Below the pieces are notes generated by a model. That model was not told where the DNA came from, ran no database searches, and saw nothing but the letters and a program-made list of their open reading frames with translations. From Fredinandcohnia onubensis (GTDB lineage: Bacteria; Bacillota; Bacilli; Bacillales; Bacillaceae_L), in NCBI RefSeq assembly GCF_031181385.1, contig NZ_JAPSKV010000010.1, positions 62,001 through 126,000 on the forward strand: 64,000 bases of DNA, read 5' to 3'. The position numbers and the translations under genes were made by a program. Position 1 is the first letter of the stretch, and every line of letters starts with the position of its first letter. This document shows, in pieces, positions 46,492-56,029 of this stretch.

Positions 46492-46519
46492 ATTATACTT
46501 CTCTTTTATTTAATTCCAA
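46492..46519 (-). promoter_or_regulatory. Promoter in front of dnaB
   Basis: Minus strand TTGGAA (46514-46519), 16-bp spacer, TATAAT (46492-46497), about 50 bases upstream of the ATG. A short TATC microsatellite (46475-46491) lies in the leader. Confidence 0.7.
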
Positions 46520-46625
46520 TGGTAAAAGCTTTATTAACAAACATGTAAATAAAAAATGTGATCTTGTATTAAACAAAACCACATTCTTCATTCTATCTGT
46601 TTTCCCTATTCAGTTTCAATGGAAA

Positions 46626-47072
46626 TTACTGTTCTTTGACATGTACCTTAACAGTTGCTGTTACTTCTTGATGTAATTTTACAGAAACATTCGTATAACC
46701 TAATGCTCTAATTCCATCAGGAAGATCAAATTTACGCTTATCAATTTTAATGCCGTGCTTTTTCGCGAGCTCATCTGCAATTTGCTTACTTGTTACAGAA
46801 CCAAATAAACGACCACCGTCACCCGCTTTTGCTTGCAGTTCAACAGTCAATGCTTCAATCTTTTCCTTTAGCTGTTTTGACTGGGCAAGTTCCTCAGCCG
46901 CTTCTTTTGATTCTTTATTTTTCTTCGCTTCTAACGATTTCATATTTGCTGGTGTTGCTTCAATTGCAAGATTTTGCTTGAATAAGAAATTGTGAGCATA
47001 TCCATCAGATACGTTCTTCACTTCCCCTTTTTTCCCTTTACCTTTTACATCCTTTAAGAAAATAACCTTCAT
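46626..47072 (-). CDS. rplI: 50S ribosomal protein L9
   Basis: 148 residues: N-terminal domain [21 protein letters not shown] with the [13 protein letters not shown] signature, a long exposed helix rich in Lys/Glu, and the C-terminal rRNA-binding domain ([14 protein letters not shown]). Overlaps the gdpP stop by four bases (ATGA). Confidence 0.97.
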   Translation of the reverse strand: MKVIFLKDVKGKGKKGEVKNVSDGYAHNFLFKQNLAIEATPANMKSLEAKKNKESKEAAEELAQSKQLKEKIEALTVELQAKAGDGGRLFGSVTSKQIADELAKKHGIKIDKRKFDLPDGIRALGYTNVSVKLHQEVTATVKVHVKEQ

Positions 47073-49042
47073 TTCTTGGTTCCTCCCTCTAAATACTCAT
47101 CTATTACTAAAAGTAGCTGTTCTTCTGCTTCTTCTATTGTTGTGTCCTCTATCTGTGTTGCGGCATTTGTAAGATGACCACCACCGCCTAAACCTTCCAT
47201 AATCAGCTGAACATTGACGTCACCTAATGAACGTGCACTGATTCCCACTCTTAAGTCATGTCGGACAGAAATAACGAATGAGGCAACGACATCATTCATT
47301 GTCAGTAAGGTATCTGCGGCTTGTGCAATCATCACCTGGTCATAGGTTTCATTTTGTTTTCCTTTTGCAATCGCAATTCCTTTTTTATAAATAAATGCTG
47401 ACTCAATTAATCGCGATCGCTTTTTAAAATGGTCCATATTTTCCTTAAGGAATTTCTGAACAAGAATGGTATCTGCTCCTTGGGCGCGAAGATAAGATGC
47501 TGCATCAAATGTTCTTGAACCCGTGCGAAGCGTAAAACTCTTTGTATCAACAATGATTCCAGCTAGTAAAGCCGTCGCCTCAAGCATATTTATTTTTTTC
47601 TTCTTAGGTTGATATTCAAGAAGCTCCGTCACCAACTCGGCTGTAGATGATGCATATGGTTCCATATAAACGAGTAATGGTGATTGTATAAATTCCTCTC
47701 CACGGCGATGATGGTCAATAACAACCACTTTATCGATTTTTGATACCAACTTTTCCTCAATTACAAGTGATGGTTTATGGGTATCTACTACAACAAGCAG
47801 TGTATCATTTGAAGCGATTTCAAGAGCCTGCTCTGGTGTAATAAAATATGACCACAGCTCCGTATTTTCCTTTACTTCCTCAAGTAACCGCCCTACACCT
47901 GAATCAATTTCATTCGGATTTAATACGATATATCCTTCTTTATGATTCATTTGTGCTACTTTTAATATCCCAATGGAAGCACCTACTGCATCCATATCAG
48001 GGTATTTATGGCCCATGATGATGACTTTATCACTATCTGAGACAATTTCCTTTAGAGCATGTGAAATAACGCGTGCGCGGACTCTAGTGCGTTTTTCCAT
48101 TGGGTTTGTTTTGCCCCCATAGAACTTAACCTTACCATTTGGAAGCTTAATCGCAACTTGGTCTCCACCACGTCCCAGTGCAAGGTCCAAGCTCGATTGT
48201 GCTGAAACCCCTAGCTCTGGTAGGGTTGGGACTCCAATTCCAATCCCAATACTTAAGGTTAGTGCTACACTATCCCTTGCTGTCGTTTCCCTAACATCAT
48301 CAAGAATCGTAAACTTTGTTTTTTCAAGATTGGATAATATTTCTTCATTCAACACTGCAATGAAACGTTCAGATGAGGTCCGCTTTAAAAATACACCATG
48401 TTCATTCGCCCAATCATTGAGGATAGATGTAACCTGACTATTTAATGAACTCTTCCTTTGGTCATCCATCCCTTGAGTAACTTCATCATAGTTGTCTAAG
48501 AAGATAATCCCTAGCACTGTACGCTCAGCTTCATACAATTGCACAATTTCCATTTGTTCAGTGACATCAAAGAAATAAAGTAATCGTTCTTCCCTCTTAA
48601 TAATTACCTTGAATTTCTGCTCATTTAACGTAATTGTCTCACTTTCGACCTCTTGCTGAATTAAAGGAACAATTAATTCCTCAATATCATATAGAGATCT
48701 CCCCACTAACGTATCAGCGTCAAGGCAATTTGATAAGTAAGCATTTGCCCATTCAACTTGAAACTCATCATTATATAGCAAAATCCCGATCGGCATTTCC
48801 ATTAACGCTTCTTCGCCAACCTTCTTTAAGCGATAGGATAGCGTTGAGATATAATGCTCCATTTCTTTTTTAAGAAGTGAGTTTGCTTTGTATAAATAGT
48901 ACGTAATTAATCCAAGGAGCAGAAAACTTGCTAACCCAATTACCCACTGAAAATAAACGAGAATTGCACTAAAAATACTTGTGATAACAAGTAATGCATA
49001 TAAGGGATAGCGAAACAACTTTCTTTTGTAAAAGTCTGGCAT
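47069..49042 (-). CDS. gdpP: GdpP, cyclic-di-AMP phosphodiesterase
   Basis: 657 residues: two membrane helices (about 10-50), a PAS domain (about 75-155, heme-binding in relatives), a degenerate GGDEF domain (about 170-300; no GGDEF, has [10 protein letters not shown]) and the DHH-DHHA1 phosphodiesterase part ([42 protein letters not shown]). Splits c-di-AMP to pApA and so controls potassium and osmolyte uptake and wall stress. Follows yybS by 27 bases, overlaps rplI. Confidence 0.95.
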   Translation of the reverse strand: MPDFYKRKLFRYPLYALLVITSIFSAILVYFQWVIGLASFLLLGLITYYLYKANSLLKKEMEHYISTLSYRLKKVGEEALMEMPIGILLYNDEFQVEWANAYLSNCLDADTLVGRSLYDIEELIVPLIQQEVESETITLNEQKFKVIIKREERLLYFFDVTEQMEIVQLYEAERTVLGIIFLDNYDEVTQGMDDQRKSSLNSQVTSILNDWANEHGVFLKRTSSERFIAVLNEEILSNLEKTKFTILDDVRETTARDSVALTLSIGIGIGVPTLPELGVSAQSSLDLALGRGGDQVAIKLPNGKVKFYGGKTNPMEKRTRVRARVISHALKEIVSDSDKVIIMGHKYPDMDAVGASIGILKVAQMNHKEGYIVLNPNEIDSGVGRLLEEVKENTELWSYFITPEQALEIASNDTLLVVVDTHKPSLVIEEKLVSKIDKVVVIDHHRRGEEFIQSPLLVYMEPYASSTAELVTELLEYQPKKKKINMLEATALLAGIIVDTKSFTLRTGSRTFDAASYLRAQGADTILVQKFLKENMDHFKKRSRLIESAFIYKKGIAIAKGKQNETYDQVMIAQAADTLLTMNDVVASFVISVRHDLRVGISARSLGDVNVQLIMEGLGGGGHLTNAATQIEDTTIEEAEEQLLLVIDEYLEGGTKK

Positions 49043-49069
49043 GTAATTTTCAGCTCCTAAAGCTTTGTT

Positions 49070-49999
49070 TTACTTCTTTTTACTAATTCGATTTCGCAGT
49101 TGGAATCCTAAGTCAATTATACCTAAGATTCGAATAATATAAAGGAGAAATGGTGTTAAGACCGTTAAAACAATCGGTACAGCCTTTGGTATTCTTTTTT
49201 GATGACAGTAATAATAAATAAATGACAAACCTTGAATGACCATTAACAACTGCAAAATAAAAAAGAAATTTAAAAAGGCGGTATATCCAAATGTACCCTT
49301 TTCCATCTCAACAAAGCTCAAAAGTAAAATCAATAAATAATACCATAAGATACTCTTTGGAAAATTAATCTCACGAAATGGCGGGAACGGTTCCATCTTC
49401 ACCTGAAGCCTTACTAGTATAGGCTTAATCACCACAACGGTTATGAAAGCCAATAACATCGCAAGGAAGACAAACATACTTGGCATCATGTATTGCATTA
49501 TTTCAACCGATTCTTTTAGCCGTGTAATGGCCTCTGTATTCATTTCTCCCCCTGTTGCCCTCATTATACTCTCAGTCAATGCAAAAGATTCTTTGGTGCT
49601 TTCTTTTAATACTTCATTGACGTTAACTTGTAGAACAAGGTTAACCGTGACAAACAGTAGCACAATCGAAAACAAATAGGACAAACATGCGCCTAAAAAA
49701 AGTTCAATGCCACTTCTTCCCCTATTGATCATTTCACCTAATAAAATCCCTGTAACTCCAAACATTATCGTAAGTATAATCCCCATTACAGAACCTAATA
49801 GTCCTGATAGGAAAAAAGCGATGAATAAAAATAACAAAGACTGCTTTACTTTATACTTCACTGTAAACAGAATAAATGGAATTGGCAAAAGGAATGAAAG
49901 TACCGTTCCAAGTAGTGGGAGATATAGACTGACAAGTAACAGTACACTGTATACTGCTAAAAGCATGGCACCTTCTGTTAATAATTTTGTATTTTTCAC
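49070..49999 (-). CDS. yybS: YybS, DUF2232 membrane protein
   Basis: 309 residues with about seven to eight hydrophobic segments (LLLVSLYLPLLGTVLSFLLP near the N-terminus; WYYLLILLLSFVEM near 215). Its layout recalls the S components of ECF transporters. Function unknown. Always near gdpP-rplI in Bacillaceae and probably cotranscribed with them. A hairpin with a T-run lies in its leader. Confidence 0.85.
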   Translation of the reverse strand: MKNTKLLTEGAMLLAVYSVLLLVSLYLPLLGTVLSFLLPIPFILFTVKYKVKQSLLFLFIAFFLSGLLGSVMGIILTIMFGVTGILLGEMINRGRSGIELFLGACLSYLFSIVLLFVTVNLVLQVNVNEVLKESTKESFALTESIMRATGGEMNTEAITRLKESVEIMQYMMPSMFVFLAMLLAFITVVVIKPILVRLQVKMEPFPPFREINFPKSILWYYLLILLLSFVEMEKGTFGYTAFLNFFFILQLLMVIQGLSFIYYYCHQKRIPKAVPIVLTVLTPFLLYIIRILGIIDLGFQLRNRISKKK

Positions 50000-50230
50000 C
50001 TTTTCACCTCAACTTATATTGCAACACATCAAAAAACAGGAGCCTGTTTTACAACCACTTTCTATTTTAAAGATTTACAAGGAAGTCTTCAACTTTTGGA
50101 CTTCCATAGGATATGGTGACTTCGACGTTTTAGATAGGACATGTTGTCTTTAGTTGAGTCTCCACTGTGACGAAACTTTTTGTTTTACTTTTCCCTATTT
50201 TCTATTATGATAGTAATTAATTAATAAACG
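50000..50230. other. Leader of yybS with two hairpins, back-to-back with the thiT promoter
   Basis: Minus strand order: hairpin GGAAGTCC / GACTTCC (50081-50106), then AAAACAG-GCTC-CTGTTTT with six T (50031-50050), then the yybS start at 49999. The second is a terminator-like structure inside the leader. On the + strand a weak promoter TTTTAC-17-TATGAT (50183-50211) can serve the TPP riboswitch. Confidence 0.5.
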
Positions 50231-50231
50231 T

Positions 50232-50321
50232 AACCACAAGGGGAGCAATTTGCTGAGAGTGAACATTAAGAGTTCAGACCCTTCGAACCTGTTAGTTAAT
50301 GCTAGCGTAGGAATGTGGGGA
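50232..50321 (+). ncRNA. TPP riboswitch (THI element)
   Basis: Signature parts in order: ACCACAAGGGGAGC, GCTGAGAG, GACCCTTCGAACCTG, AGTTAATGCTAGCGTAGGAA and closing GTGGGG. Downstream a hairpin GGGAAC...CTTTA / TAAAG..GTTCTCC (about 50327-50360) may be the expression platform. It controls thiT. Confidence 0.95.
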
Positions 50322-50403
50322 TTTTTGGGAACTTATACTTTATATTAAAGTTGTTCTCCTTTGGGGTGCGTTTTGTTCATTACACACTTCAAGGGGGTTT
50401 TTT

Positions 50404-50985
50404 ATGAGAAATACTAGGTTACAGGCCATGATTGAAGCGGCGATTTTTGCCGTATTAGCGCTAGCATTAGACATGTTTGTGCCATCAATAAAAATTGGTC
50501 CTTCTATCTCTATATCATTCGCTATGATACCTATATTTATTGTCGCACTAAGATGGGGATTTAAAATTGGTTTCCTTTCCGGTTTTTTATGGGGACTTCT
50601 ACAGGTGATTTTTGATCCTTGGATTATCCATCCAGTTCAAGGAGCCATCGACTATTTCTTAGCTTTTTCTTTCATTGGATTTGCTGGTTTATTTAAAAAT
50701 GCCGTTCAGGAAAGCTTAAGAACTGATAACAAAGGTAAGTCATTAGCTTTAATCATTAGTGCCATTTTTATCGGAAGCCTTGCTCGCTACTTTTGGCATT
50801 TCGTATCAGGCTTTGTCTTCTTCGCTGAACAATTAAAAGGCTTTGAAGCAGTATGGTTTTCTTTAACAGCTAACGGCATCACTTTTTTAGGTGCATTCAT
50901 CTTCTGTTCCATTATCATGACCTTATTAATTCTTTCTTCACCACGTTTCTTCATACTAAAACAGGAATTACAGAAGCGACTCTAA
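50404..50985 (+). CDS. thiT: ThiT, thiamine-binding S component of an ECF transporter
   Basis: 193 residues, six helices. Substrate-specific membrane subunit (YuaJ/ThiT) that works with the shared EcfAA'T module to import thiamine. Start MRNTRLQAMIEAAIFAVLAL, conserved GFLWGLLQVIFDPWIIHPVQ-type loop and RYFWHFVSGFVFF near the binding site. Under a TPP riboswitch; SD AAGGGGG. The ECF energising genes are not in the window. Confidence 0.93.
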   Translation: MRNTRLQAMIEAAIFAVLALALDMFVPSIKIGPSISISFAMIPIFIVALRWGFKIGFLSGFLWGLLQVIFDPWIIHPVQGAIDYFLAFSFIGFAGLFKNAVQESLRTDNKGKSLALIISAIFIGSLARYFWHFVSGFVFFAEQLKGFEAVWFSLTANGITFLGAFIFCSIIMTLLILSSPRFFILKQELQKRL

Positions 50986-51007
50986 TAGTTAACAAATTAA
51001 TTAACAA

Positions 51008-51044
51008 AAAAGCGATGACCGCATTAGGCGATCATCGCTTTACT
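51008..51044. terminator. Bidirectional terminator between thiT and rpsR
   Basis: Stem AAAGCGATGA / TCATCGCTTT with A/T runs on both sides. Confidence 0.85.
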
Positions 51045-51047
51045 TTA

Positions 51048-51302
<255 letters not shown>

Positions 51303-51333
51303 TTAAGTTTTTATTATATGATTGACTTACAAG

Positions 51334-51912
51334 TTAGAATGGAAGATCGTCATCTGAAATATCAATAGGTTGTCCATCATTTGCAAATGGATCTTGGTCT
51401 ACTCTTGTAGGTCCTTGGTTTTGATTTGGGTTCTGACTCTGTCCAAATGGAGAATAGCCGCCTTGGCCTTGGTTACCTTGGTTTCCACCTTGGTTACCGC
51501 CAAAACCACCTTGATTGCCACCATAGCTACCTTGATTACCGCCATAGCCGCCACCAAAGTTACCGCCACCGCTACGCTGTTGGTCATTCGCATTTCTTGG
51601 TTCAAGGAATTGAACACTTTCTGCTACAACCTCAGTAACATATACGCGTTTGCCATCCTGGCCTTCATAATTTCTTGTTTGAAGACGACCATCAACGCCT
51701 GCTAAGCTGCCCTTCTTTAAGAAGTTTGCAACATTCTCAGCTGGTCGGCGCCATACAACGCAATTAATGAAGTCAGCTTCACGTTCACCTGACTGATTCG
51801 TAAATGCTCGATTCACTGCGAGCGTGAAGGTTGCCACCGCAACTCCACTTGGGGTATATCGTAATTCAGGGTCTTTTGTAAGTCTCCCTACAAGAACTAC
51901 GCGATTCATCAT
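51334..51912 (-). CDS. ssb: Single-stranded DNA-binding protein
   Basis: 192 residues from ATG 51912 ([11 protein letters not shown], aligned with B. subtilis SsbA). N-terminal OB fold (about 1-110), then a Gly/Asn/Gln-rich linker with repeated GGNQG units, and the acidic C-terminal tip DISDDDLPF, which recruits replication and repair enzymes. The linker encodes a local DNA repeat, which explains several long antisense frames here. Middle gene of the S6-SSB-S18 operon. Confidence 0.96.
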   Translation of the reverse strand: MMNRVVLVGRLTKDPELRYTPSGVAVATFTLAVNRAFTNQSGEREADFINCVVWRRPAENVANFLKKGSLAGVDGRLQTRNYEGQDGKRVYVTEVVAESVQFLEPRNANDQQRSGGGNFGGGYGGNQGSYGGNQGGFGGNQGGNQGNQGQGGYSPFGQSQNPNQNQGPTRVDQDPFANDGQPIDISDDDLPF

Positions 51913-51965
51913 CAGAACCATCTCCTAACAGGATATTCAAACAGAGCCTATACTCTAAAAAATTC

Positions 51966-52256
51966 TTATTCTTCTACTTTAACAACGATATGACGGATAA
52001 TGTCTTCACTGATTTTCGCTAAACGATCGAATTCGTTAACAGCTTCAGCATTAGACATTACGTTAAGAATCATGTAATAACCATCGCGGAAATCATTGAT
52101 TTCATAAGCTAAACGGCGCTTACCCCATTCTTTTACGTTTGTAATCTCCGCACCATTGTCTGTTAGAATGCCACTAAAGCGCTCAACTAAAGCCTTTTTT
52201 GCTTCATCATCAATGTTTGGACGGATGATATACATAACTTCGTATTTTCTCATCAC
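51966..52256 (-). CDS. rpsF: 30S ribosomal protein S6
   Basis: 96 residues, [22 protein letters not shown] start with ATG at 52253 or 52256, then [11 protein letters not shown] and RHIVVKVEE. First gene of its operon; SD AAGGAGG lies in a hairpin that looks like the S6:S18 translational operator. Confidence 0.97.
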   Translation of the reverse strand: MMRKYEVMYIIRPNIDDEAKKALVERFSGILTDNGAEITNVKEWGKRRLAYEINDFRDGYYMILNVMSNAEAVNEFDRLAKISEDIIRHIVVKVEE

Positions 52257-52262
52257 GTTACA

Positions 52263-52307
52263 CCTCCTTTTGGACTAACGGCCCTTTTACCTAAAAAGGG
52301 CAAGGAG
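52263..52307 (-). promoter_or_regulatory. S6:S18-type leader operator of rpsF
   Basis: Minus-strand structure: outer stem CTCCTT / AAGGAG (the SD itself), inner stem CCCTTTT / AAAAGGG with loop TAGGT, and an asymmetric bulge that begins CCG. It resembles the known S6:S18-binding leader motif with a CCG in a bulge, so excess S6-S18 would hide the SD. Confidence 0.65.
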
Positions 52308-52335
52308 CAATTATTTCAATTACTCACAGAAAAAT

Positions 52336-52364
52336 ATTATATCACATGAATAATTACTAGGCAA
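52336..52364 (-). promoter_or_regulatory. SigA promoter of rpsF-ssb-rpsR
   Basis: Minus strand TTGCCT (52359-52364), 17-bp spacer, perfect TATAAT (52336-52341). Confidence 0.8.
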
Positions 52365-52377
52365 GAAATGTTTGAAT

Positions 52378-52412
52378 TTAAAAACCACAAAACGAAACTC
52401 GTTCTGTGGTTA
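52378..52412 (-). terminator. Terminator of ychF
   Basis: AACCACAGAACGA / TCGTTTTGTGGTT hairpin (one mismatch) with TTTTTA, after the ychF stop. Confidence 0.8.
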
Positions 52413-52425
52413 CATTTGACTTACC

Positions 52426-53526
52426 TTATACATTAAATCGGAAATGAATAACATCCCCATCTTGTACAACATACTCCTTACCTTCAAGGCGAACCTTTCC
52501 TGCCTCACGAGCAGCATTCATAGAACCGCCAGCAAGAAGATCTTCATACGAAACCGTCTCAGCGCGGATAAACCCTCTCTCAAAATCAGAGTGAATAATA
52601 CCTGCACACTGTGGAGCCTTCATTCCTTTTCTAAACGTCCACGCTCTTACCTCTTGTACACCGGCAGTAAAATACGTAGCAAGTCCTAATAAGTGATACG
52701 CAGCTCGAATCAATTGATCAAGACCAGACTCTTCAATTCCTAGCTCTTCTAGGAACATTGCCTTTTCTTCCCCTTCAAGCTCCACAATTTCAGACTCAAT
52801 CTTTGCACAAACAACAATGACTTCTGCATTATCCTTTTGTGCAAACTCACGTACTAATTGAACATATTCATTTGAAGAAGGATCTACAACATCATCTTCA
52901 CTAACATTCGCAACGTACAAAACTGGTTTGCTTGTTAGTAAGTGCATTCCCTTTACATATTTCAGTTGCTCTTCAGTAAATTCAACTGCACGAGCTGGCT
53001 GCTCATTTTCAAATGCTTCTTTTAACTGTACAAGAACATCATGCTCAGCAACTGCATCCTTGTCCTTTTGCTTAGCCAACTTTGCAACACGATCAATTCG
53101 CTTATCTACTGATTCAAGGTCAGCTAAAATCAACTCTAAATTGATTGTTTCAATATCAGCAATTGGATCTACCTTACCTGCCACGTGAGTGATATTATCA
53201 TCTGCAAAACAGCGTACCACATGACAAATCGCATCTACCTGGCGAATATGTGATAAAAACTTATTACCAAGACCTTCCCCTTTGCTGGCACCTTTTACGA
53301 TACCTGCAATATCAGTAAATTCAAAGGTTGTTGGTACAGTTTTTTTAGGTTGTACTAATTCAGTTAATTTATTTAAACGCTCATCTGGAACCTCAACAAT
53401 CCCCACATTTGGGTCAATTGTACAGAACGGATAGTTCGCTGATTCCGCACCTGCTTGTGTAATTGCATTAAAAAGAGTTGATTTTCCAACGTTAGGAAGA
53501 CCAACGATACCTGCTGTTAACGCCAT
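52426..53526 (-). CDS. ychF: YchF/OLA1-type P-loop NTPase
   Basis: 366 residues from ATG 53526, the usual family length; the frame open to 53571 has no SD for its first ATG. G1 GLPNVGKST, DxxG in FTDIAGIVKGASKGEGLG, and the altered specificity motif NVSEDD in place of NKxD, which makes YchF prefer ATP. A TGS domain ends the protein (QDGDVIHFRFNV). Ribosome-associated; role in stress and translation. Single gene. Confidence 0.94.
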   Translation of the reverse strand: MALTAGIVGLPNVGKSTLFNAITQAGAESANYPFCTIDPNVGIVEVPDERLNKLTELVQPKKTVPTTFEFTDIAGIVKGASKGEGLGNKFLSHIRQVDAICHVVRCFADDNITHVAGKVDPIADIETINLELILADLESVDKRIDRVAKLAKQKDKDAVAEHDVLVQLKEAFENEQPARAVEFTEEQLKYVKGMHLLTSKPVLYVANVSEDDVVDPSSNEYVQLVREFAQKDNAEVIVVCAKIESEIVELEGEEKAMFLEELGIEESGLDQLIRAAYHLLGLATYFTAGVQEVRAWTFRKGMKAPQCAGIIHSDFERGFIRAETVSYEDLLAGGSMNAAREAGKVRLEGKEYVVQDGDVIHFRFNV

Positions 53527-53589
53527 TGATTTTTCCACTCCTCTTATCCGAAACATACTAGCCTTCAACAATTATAGGTTTTCCTTATA

Positions 53590-53623
53590 AAAAATACAAG
53601 CCGTTTCGGCTGGAAACGGCTTT
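53590..53623 (-). terminator. Terminator of the molybdopterin oxidoreductase gene
   Basis: Perfect 10-bp stem AAGCCGTTTC / GAAACGGCTT, then GTATTTTTT on the minus strand. Confidence 0.75.
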
Positions 53624-53640
53624 TGTATAAATCCACCATT

Positions 53641-55641
53641 CTAAAGTTTTTCAATTCCAACAAGGCAATCATATAAAGTACTGCCAAGTCCGTTATCGGA
53701 TACTTCATGTGATGTGAGATTATTGACACTACCACCAAAGATATGCCATTGTCCTTCATCAATACAAATAATCTTTGGAGATGACTCTTTTAAAATTTGT
53801 ACTCTCCCTGTAATTTCACCACGATCATTAAATACCCTTACCCTATCATTCGGCTCAAGACCTTTCTGCTCAGCAATATCCTTAGAAACCTCTACTTTTA
53901 CTGTTTGTAGGCTTTCGATTAAATGATAGTTTTGTGAATGGTTTGATCGTAAAGGATGAATCGTTAATAGCGAGTATGGATATTTTTCACCTAACCCTTG
54001 ATTAGAAAATATCGATTCTCTAGGATATGATATTTTTATTCGTCCATCATACCCTTTCATCTCTCCTAAAGATGATGTGAATTCAAATTTTCCGGATGGA
54101 GTTGAAAAGTGAAAATCATTCCACGGTACAAGCTTTACAGGCAATGGTACGTGACTCTTTTCTTTAATCTCTTCAAAGGTAATCCCCTTGTCTTCTAATG
54201 AACTTACTCCCATTTTTATAAATTCTTCTCTTGAATAATTAAAATCTTCACCAAACCCTAACCTTTTGGCTAATTCAGTCCAAATCCAAACATCTGATTT
54301 TGCCTCTCCACGTGCCTCGACTAATTTAGGTCCATAATTAACAAAATGATGGTACATGGATGAATAATAAATATCCTCTTCCTCAAACACAGTAGCTGAA
54401 GGAAGTACATAATCGGCTAACCTTGCCGTATCAGTCATAAACTGTTCTAGTACAACTAATGTATCTACGGATTGAAAGGCTTCCTGCACTCTATTTGTGT
54501 TTGGAACCTGAGTTAACGGGTTCCCACTTGATACTATAATCATTTTTATTGGAGGTTCTGAAGCACTAAGAATCTTTTCCGCTTGTTCACTCATAATGAA
54601 AGATCTCGATTGTTTCTTTCTATCTGGAAGTGTTAAAGCCGCACTATCAAAACTTTGGCCAACTTGTGTATTTCCAAAATTAGCACCACCGCCTGGGACA
54701 CCAACATTTCCACTGACTGCAACTAAGGCATCAATTAGACGAATAGTATTTCCACCATTTGCGTATCGCTGCATCCCGAGCCCCATATAGGTTACTGTTG
54801 GCCCACCACTATATACGTGAGCTAAATTTGTAATTGTTTCACGTGGAACATTGGTTACTTTCTCAATTTCCTCCAATGTAATTGACTCTATTACATCCAA
54901 TAAATCACTAAAACCCACCGAATATTTTTCAATGAATTCTTTATCCTGTAAATCTAAACGAAGTAATTCCTTCATAATTCCAATCGCTAAAAAACCATCC
55001 ATACCTGGAGTAATAGAGATATAGGAATTTGCAATCTTTGCTGTTCCATTGTAAATGGGATCAATGACAATGATGTTTGTACCCTTCTTTTTTACTTCCT
55101 GTAAATAACCAAAGAGATGCATATTCGTGCGCGCCACATTTCTTCCCCAAATGATTACATTTTTACTATTATAAATATCATCAGGTGCATGACTGGCTGA
55201 ATTTCCAAAATCCCAATTTTGTGCTTCAATGCCTGAGCCCCAGCAAATGCTGCCGATTAGGTCAGTAGCACCACCATAACAATTAAAAAATCGATCAGGT
55301 ATTTTAGTTAAAAGGCCACCGTTTGCATAGTCATGACTGTGCAAAACTGCTGTAGAACCATATTTTTGTCTTACTACAAAAAGCTTCTCTGAGATTTCTG
55401 TTAATGCTTGTTCCCATGTAATTCTTTGAAACTCTCCATCTACCTTTTTCAATGGGTAAAGAATACGATCATCAGAGTTTGTTCGTGCTTCTAGCATACG
55501 CCCTCTGCCGCAAATTTTGCCCTTCGTAATTGGATGATCTTTATCTCCATCTATTTTTACAACTTTACCGTTTTCCACTTCAACAACAAAACCACAACTG
55601 TCCCAACAATTTAAAGGACATGCAGATTTAAATGTGGCCAT
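53641..55641 (-). CDS. Molybdopterin-dependent oxidoreductase (YyaE-like)
   Basis: 666 residues from ATG 55641 (SD GGGAG), near the size of B. subtilis YyaE, which lies at the same place. N-terminal 4Fe-4S site C8, C12, C16 and C44 (CPLNCWDSC, KICGRG), then the bis-MGD catalytic body with a probable Mo ligand Cys in GSICWGSG, and a C-terminal cofactor domain (HPLRSNHSQNYH, NDRVRVFNDRGEI). No signal peptide, so cytoplasmic. Substrate unknown; formate, thiosulfate/polysulfide or amine-oxide type are all possible. The gene contains a parS site. Confidence 0.87.
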   Translation of the reverse strand: MATFKSACPLNCWDSCGFVVEVENGKVVKIDGDKDHPITKGKICGRGRMLEARTNSDDRILYPLKKVDGEFQRITWEQALTEISEKLFVVRQKYGSTAVLHSHDYANGGLLTKIPDRFFNCYGGATDLIGSICWGSGIEAQNWDFGNSASHAPDDIYNSKNVIIWGRNVARTNMHLFGYLQEVKKKGTNIIVIDPIYNGTAKIANSYISITPGMDGFLAIGIMKELLRLDLQDKEFIEKYSVGFSDLLDVIESITLEEIEKVTNVPRETITNLAHVYSGGPTVTYMGLGMQRYANGGNTIRLIDALVAVSGNVGVPGGGANFGNTQVGQSFDSAALTLPDRKKQSRSFIMSEQAEKILSASEPPIKMIIVSSGNPLTQVPNTNRVQEAFQSVDTLVVLEQFMTDTARLADYVLPSATVFEEEDIYYSSMYHHFVNYGPKLVEARGEAKSDVWIWTELAKRLGFGEDFNYSREEFIKMGVSSLEDKGITFEEIKEKSHVPLPVKLVPWNDFHFSTPSGKFEFTSSLGEMKGYDGRIKISYPRESIFSNQGLGEKYPYSLLTIHPLRSNHSQNYHLIESLQTVKVEVSKDIAEQKGLEPNDRVRVFNDRGEITGRVQILKESSPKIICIDEGQWHIFGGSVNNLTSHEVSDNGLGSTLYDCLVGIEKL
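54835..54850. other. parS site inside the yyaE homologue
   Basis: TGTTTCACGTGGAACA, one base off the perfect palindrome and the same sequence as the copy in parB. Confidence 0.85.
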
Positions 55642-55754
55642 TCTCTTCATCTCCCTACACATGTAGAAAACCTACCAAAACTTCATATCCTCTATTATAA
55701 ATCACAGCAACTAACATTCTATAGAAAATATTTCCGCTTAAAAGCGAACCCGAA

Positions 55755-55788
55755 AAAATAAAGCACGAGGCTTAATCCTCATGCTTCA
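55755..55788 (-). terminator. Terminator overlapping the DUF951 stop
   Basis: AAGCATGAGG / CCTCGTGCTT stem with ATTTTTT on the minus strand; its 5' arm is in the last codons of the gene. Confidence 0.75.
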
Positions 55789-55969
55789 CAAGAATCTTTT
55801 TTAGTTTTCGACTAAACTCTTTACGCGGAATGAGTACACTATGTTCGCAGCCTTCACATTTGATTCGAATATCCATCCCTAATCGAATAACTTTCCATTT
55901 ATTTGTTCCACATGGATGAGGTTTCTTCATTTCTACAATATCATGTAATCCATAGTCTTTATCTACCAT
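55772..55969 (-). CDS. DUF951 small protein (YyzM-like)
   Basis: 65 residues from ATG 55969. Family features: GLHDIVEMKKPHPCGTNKW, then CEGCEHSVLIPR; the Cys residues (PCG, CxxC) suggest a zinc knuckle. Conserved next to parB/ychF genes in Bacillaceae. Function unknown. Confidence 0.85.
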   Translation of the reverse strand: MVDKDYGLHDIVEMKKPHPCGTNKWKVIRLGMDIRIKCEGCEHSVLIPRKEFSRKLKKILVKHED

Positions 55970-56029
55970 GACACCCACCCTTTATCCTTTTATATGAAGA
56001 ATCTTTATATGTTGTATTGTATCAGGAAA

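Noticed and set aside
51370-51705. Long + strand frames opposite ssb
   Set aside because: Caused by the Gly/Gln-rich repetitive linker of SSB read in other frames.
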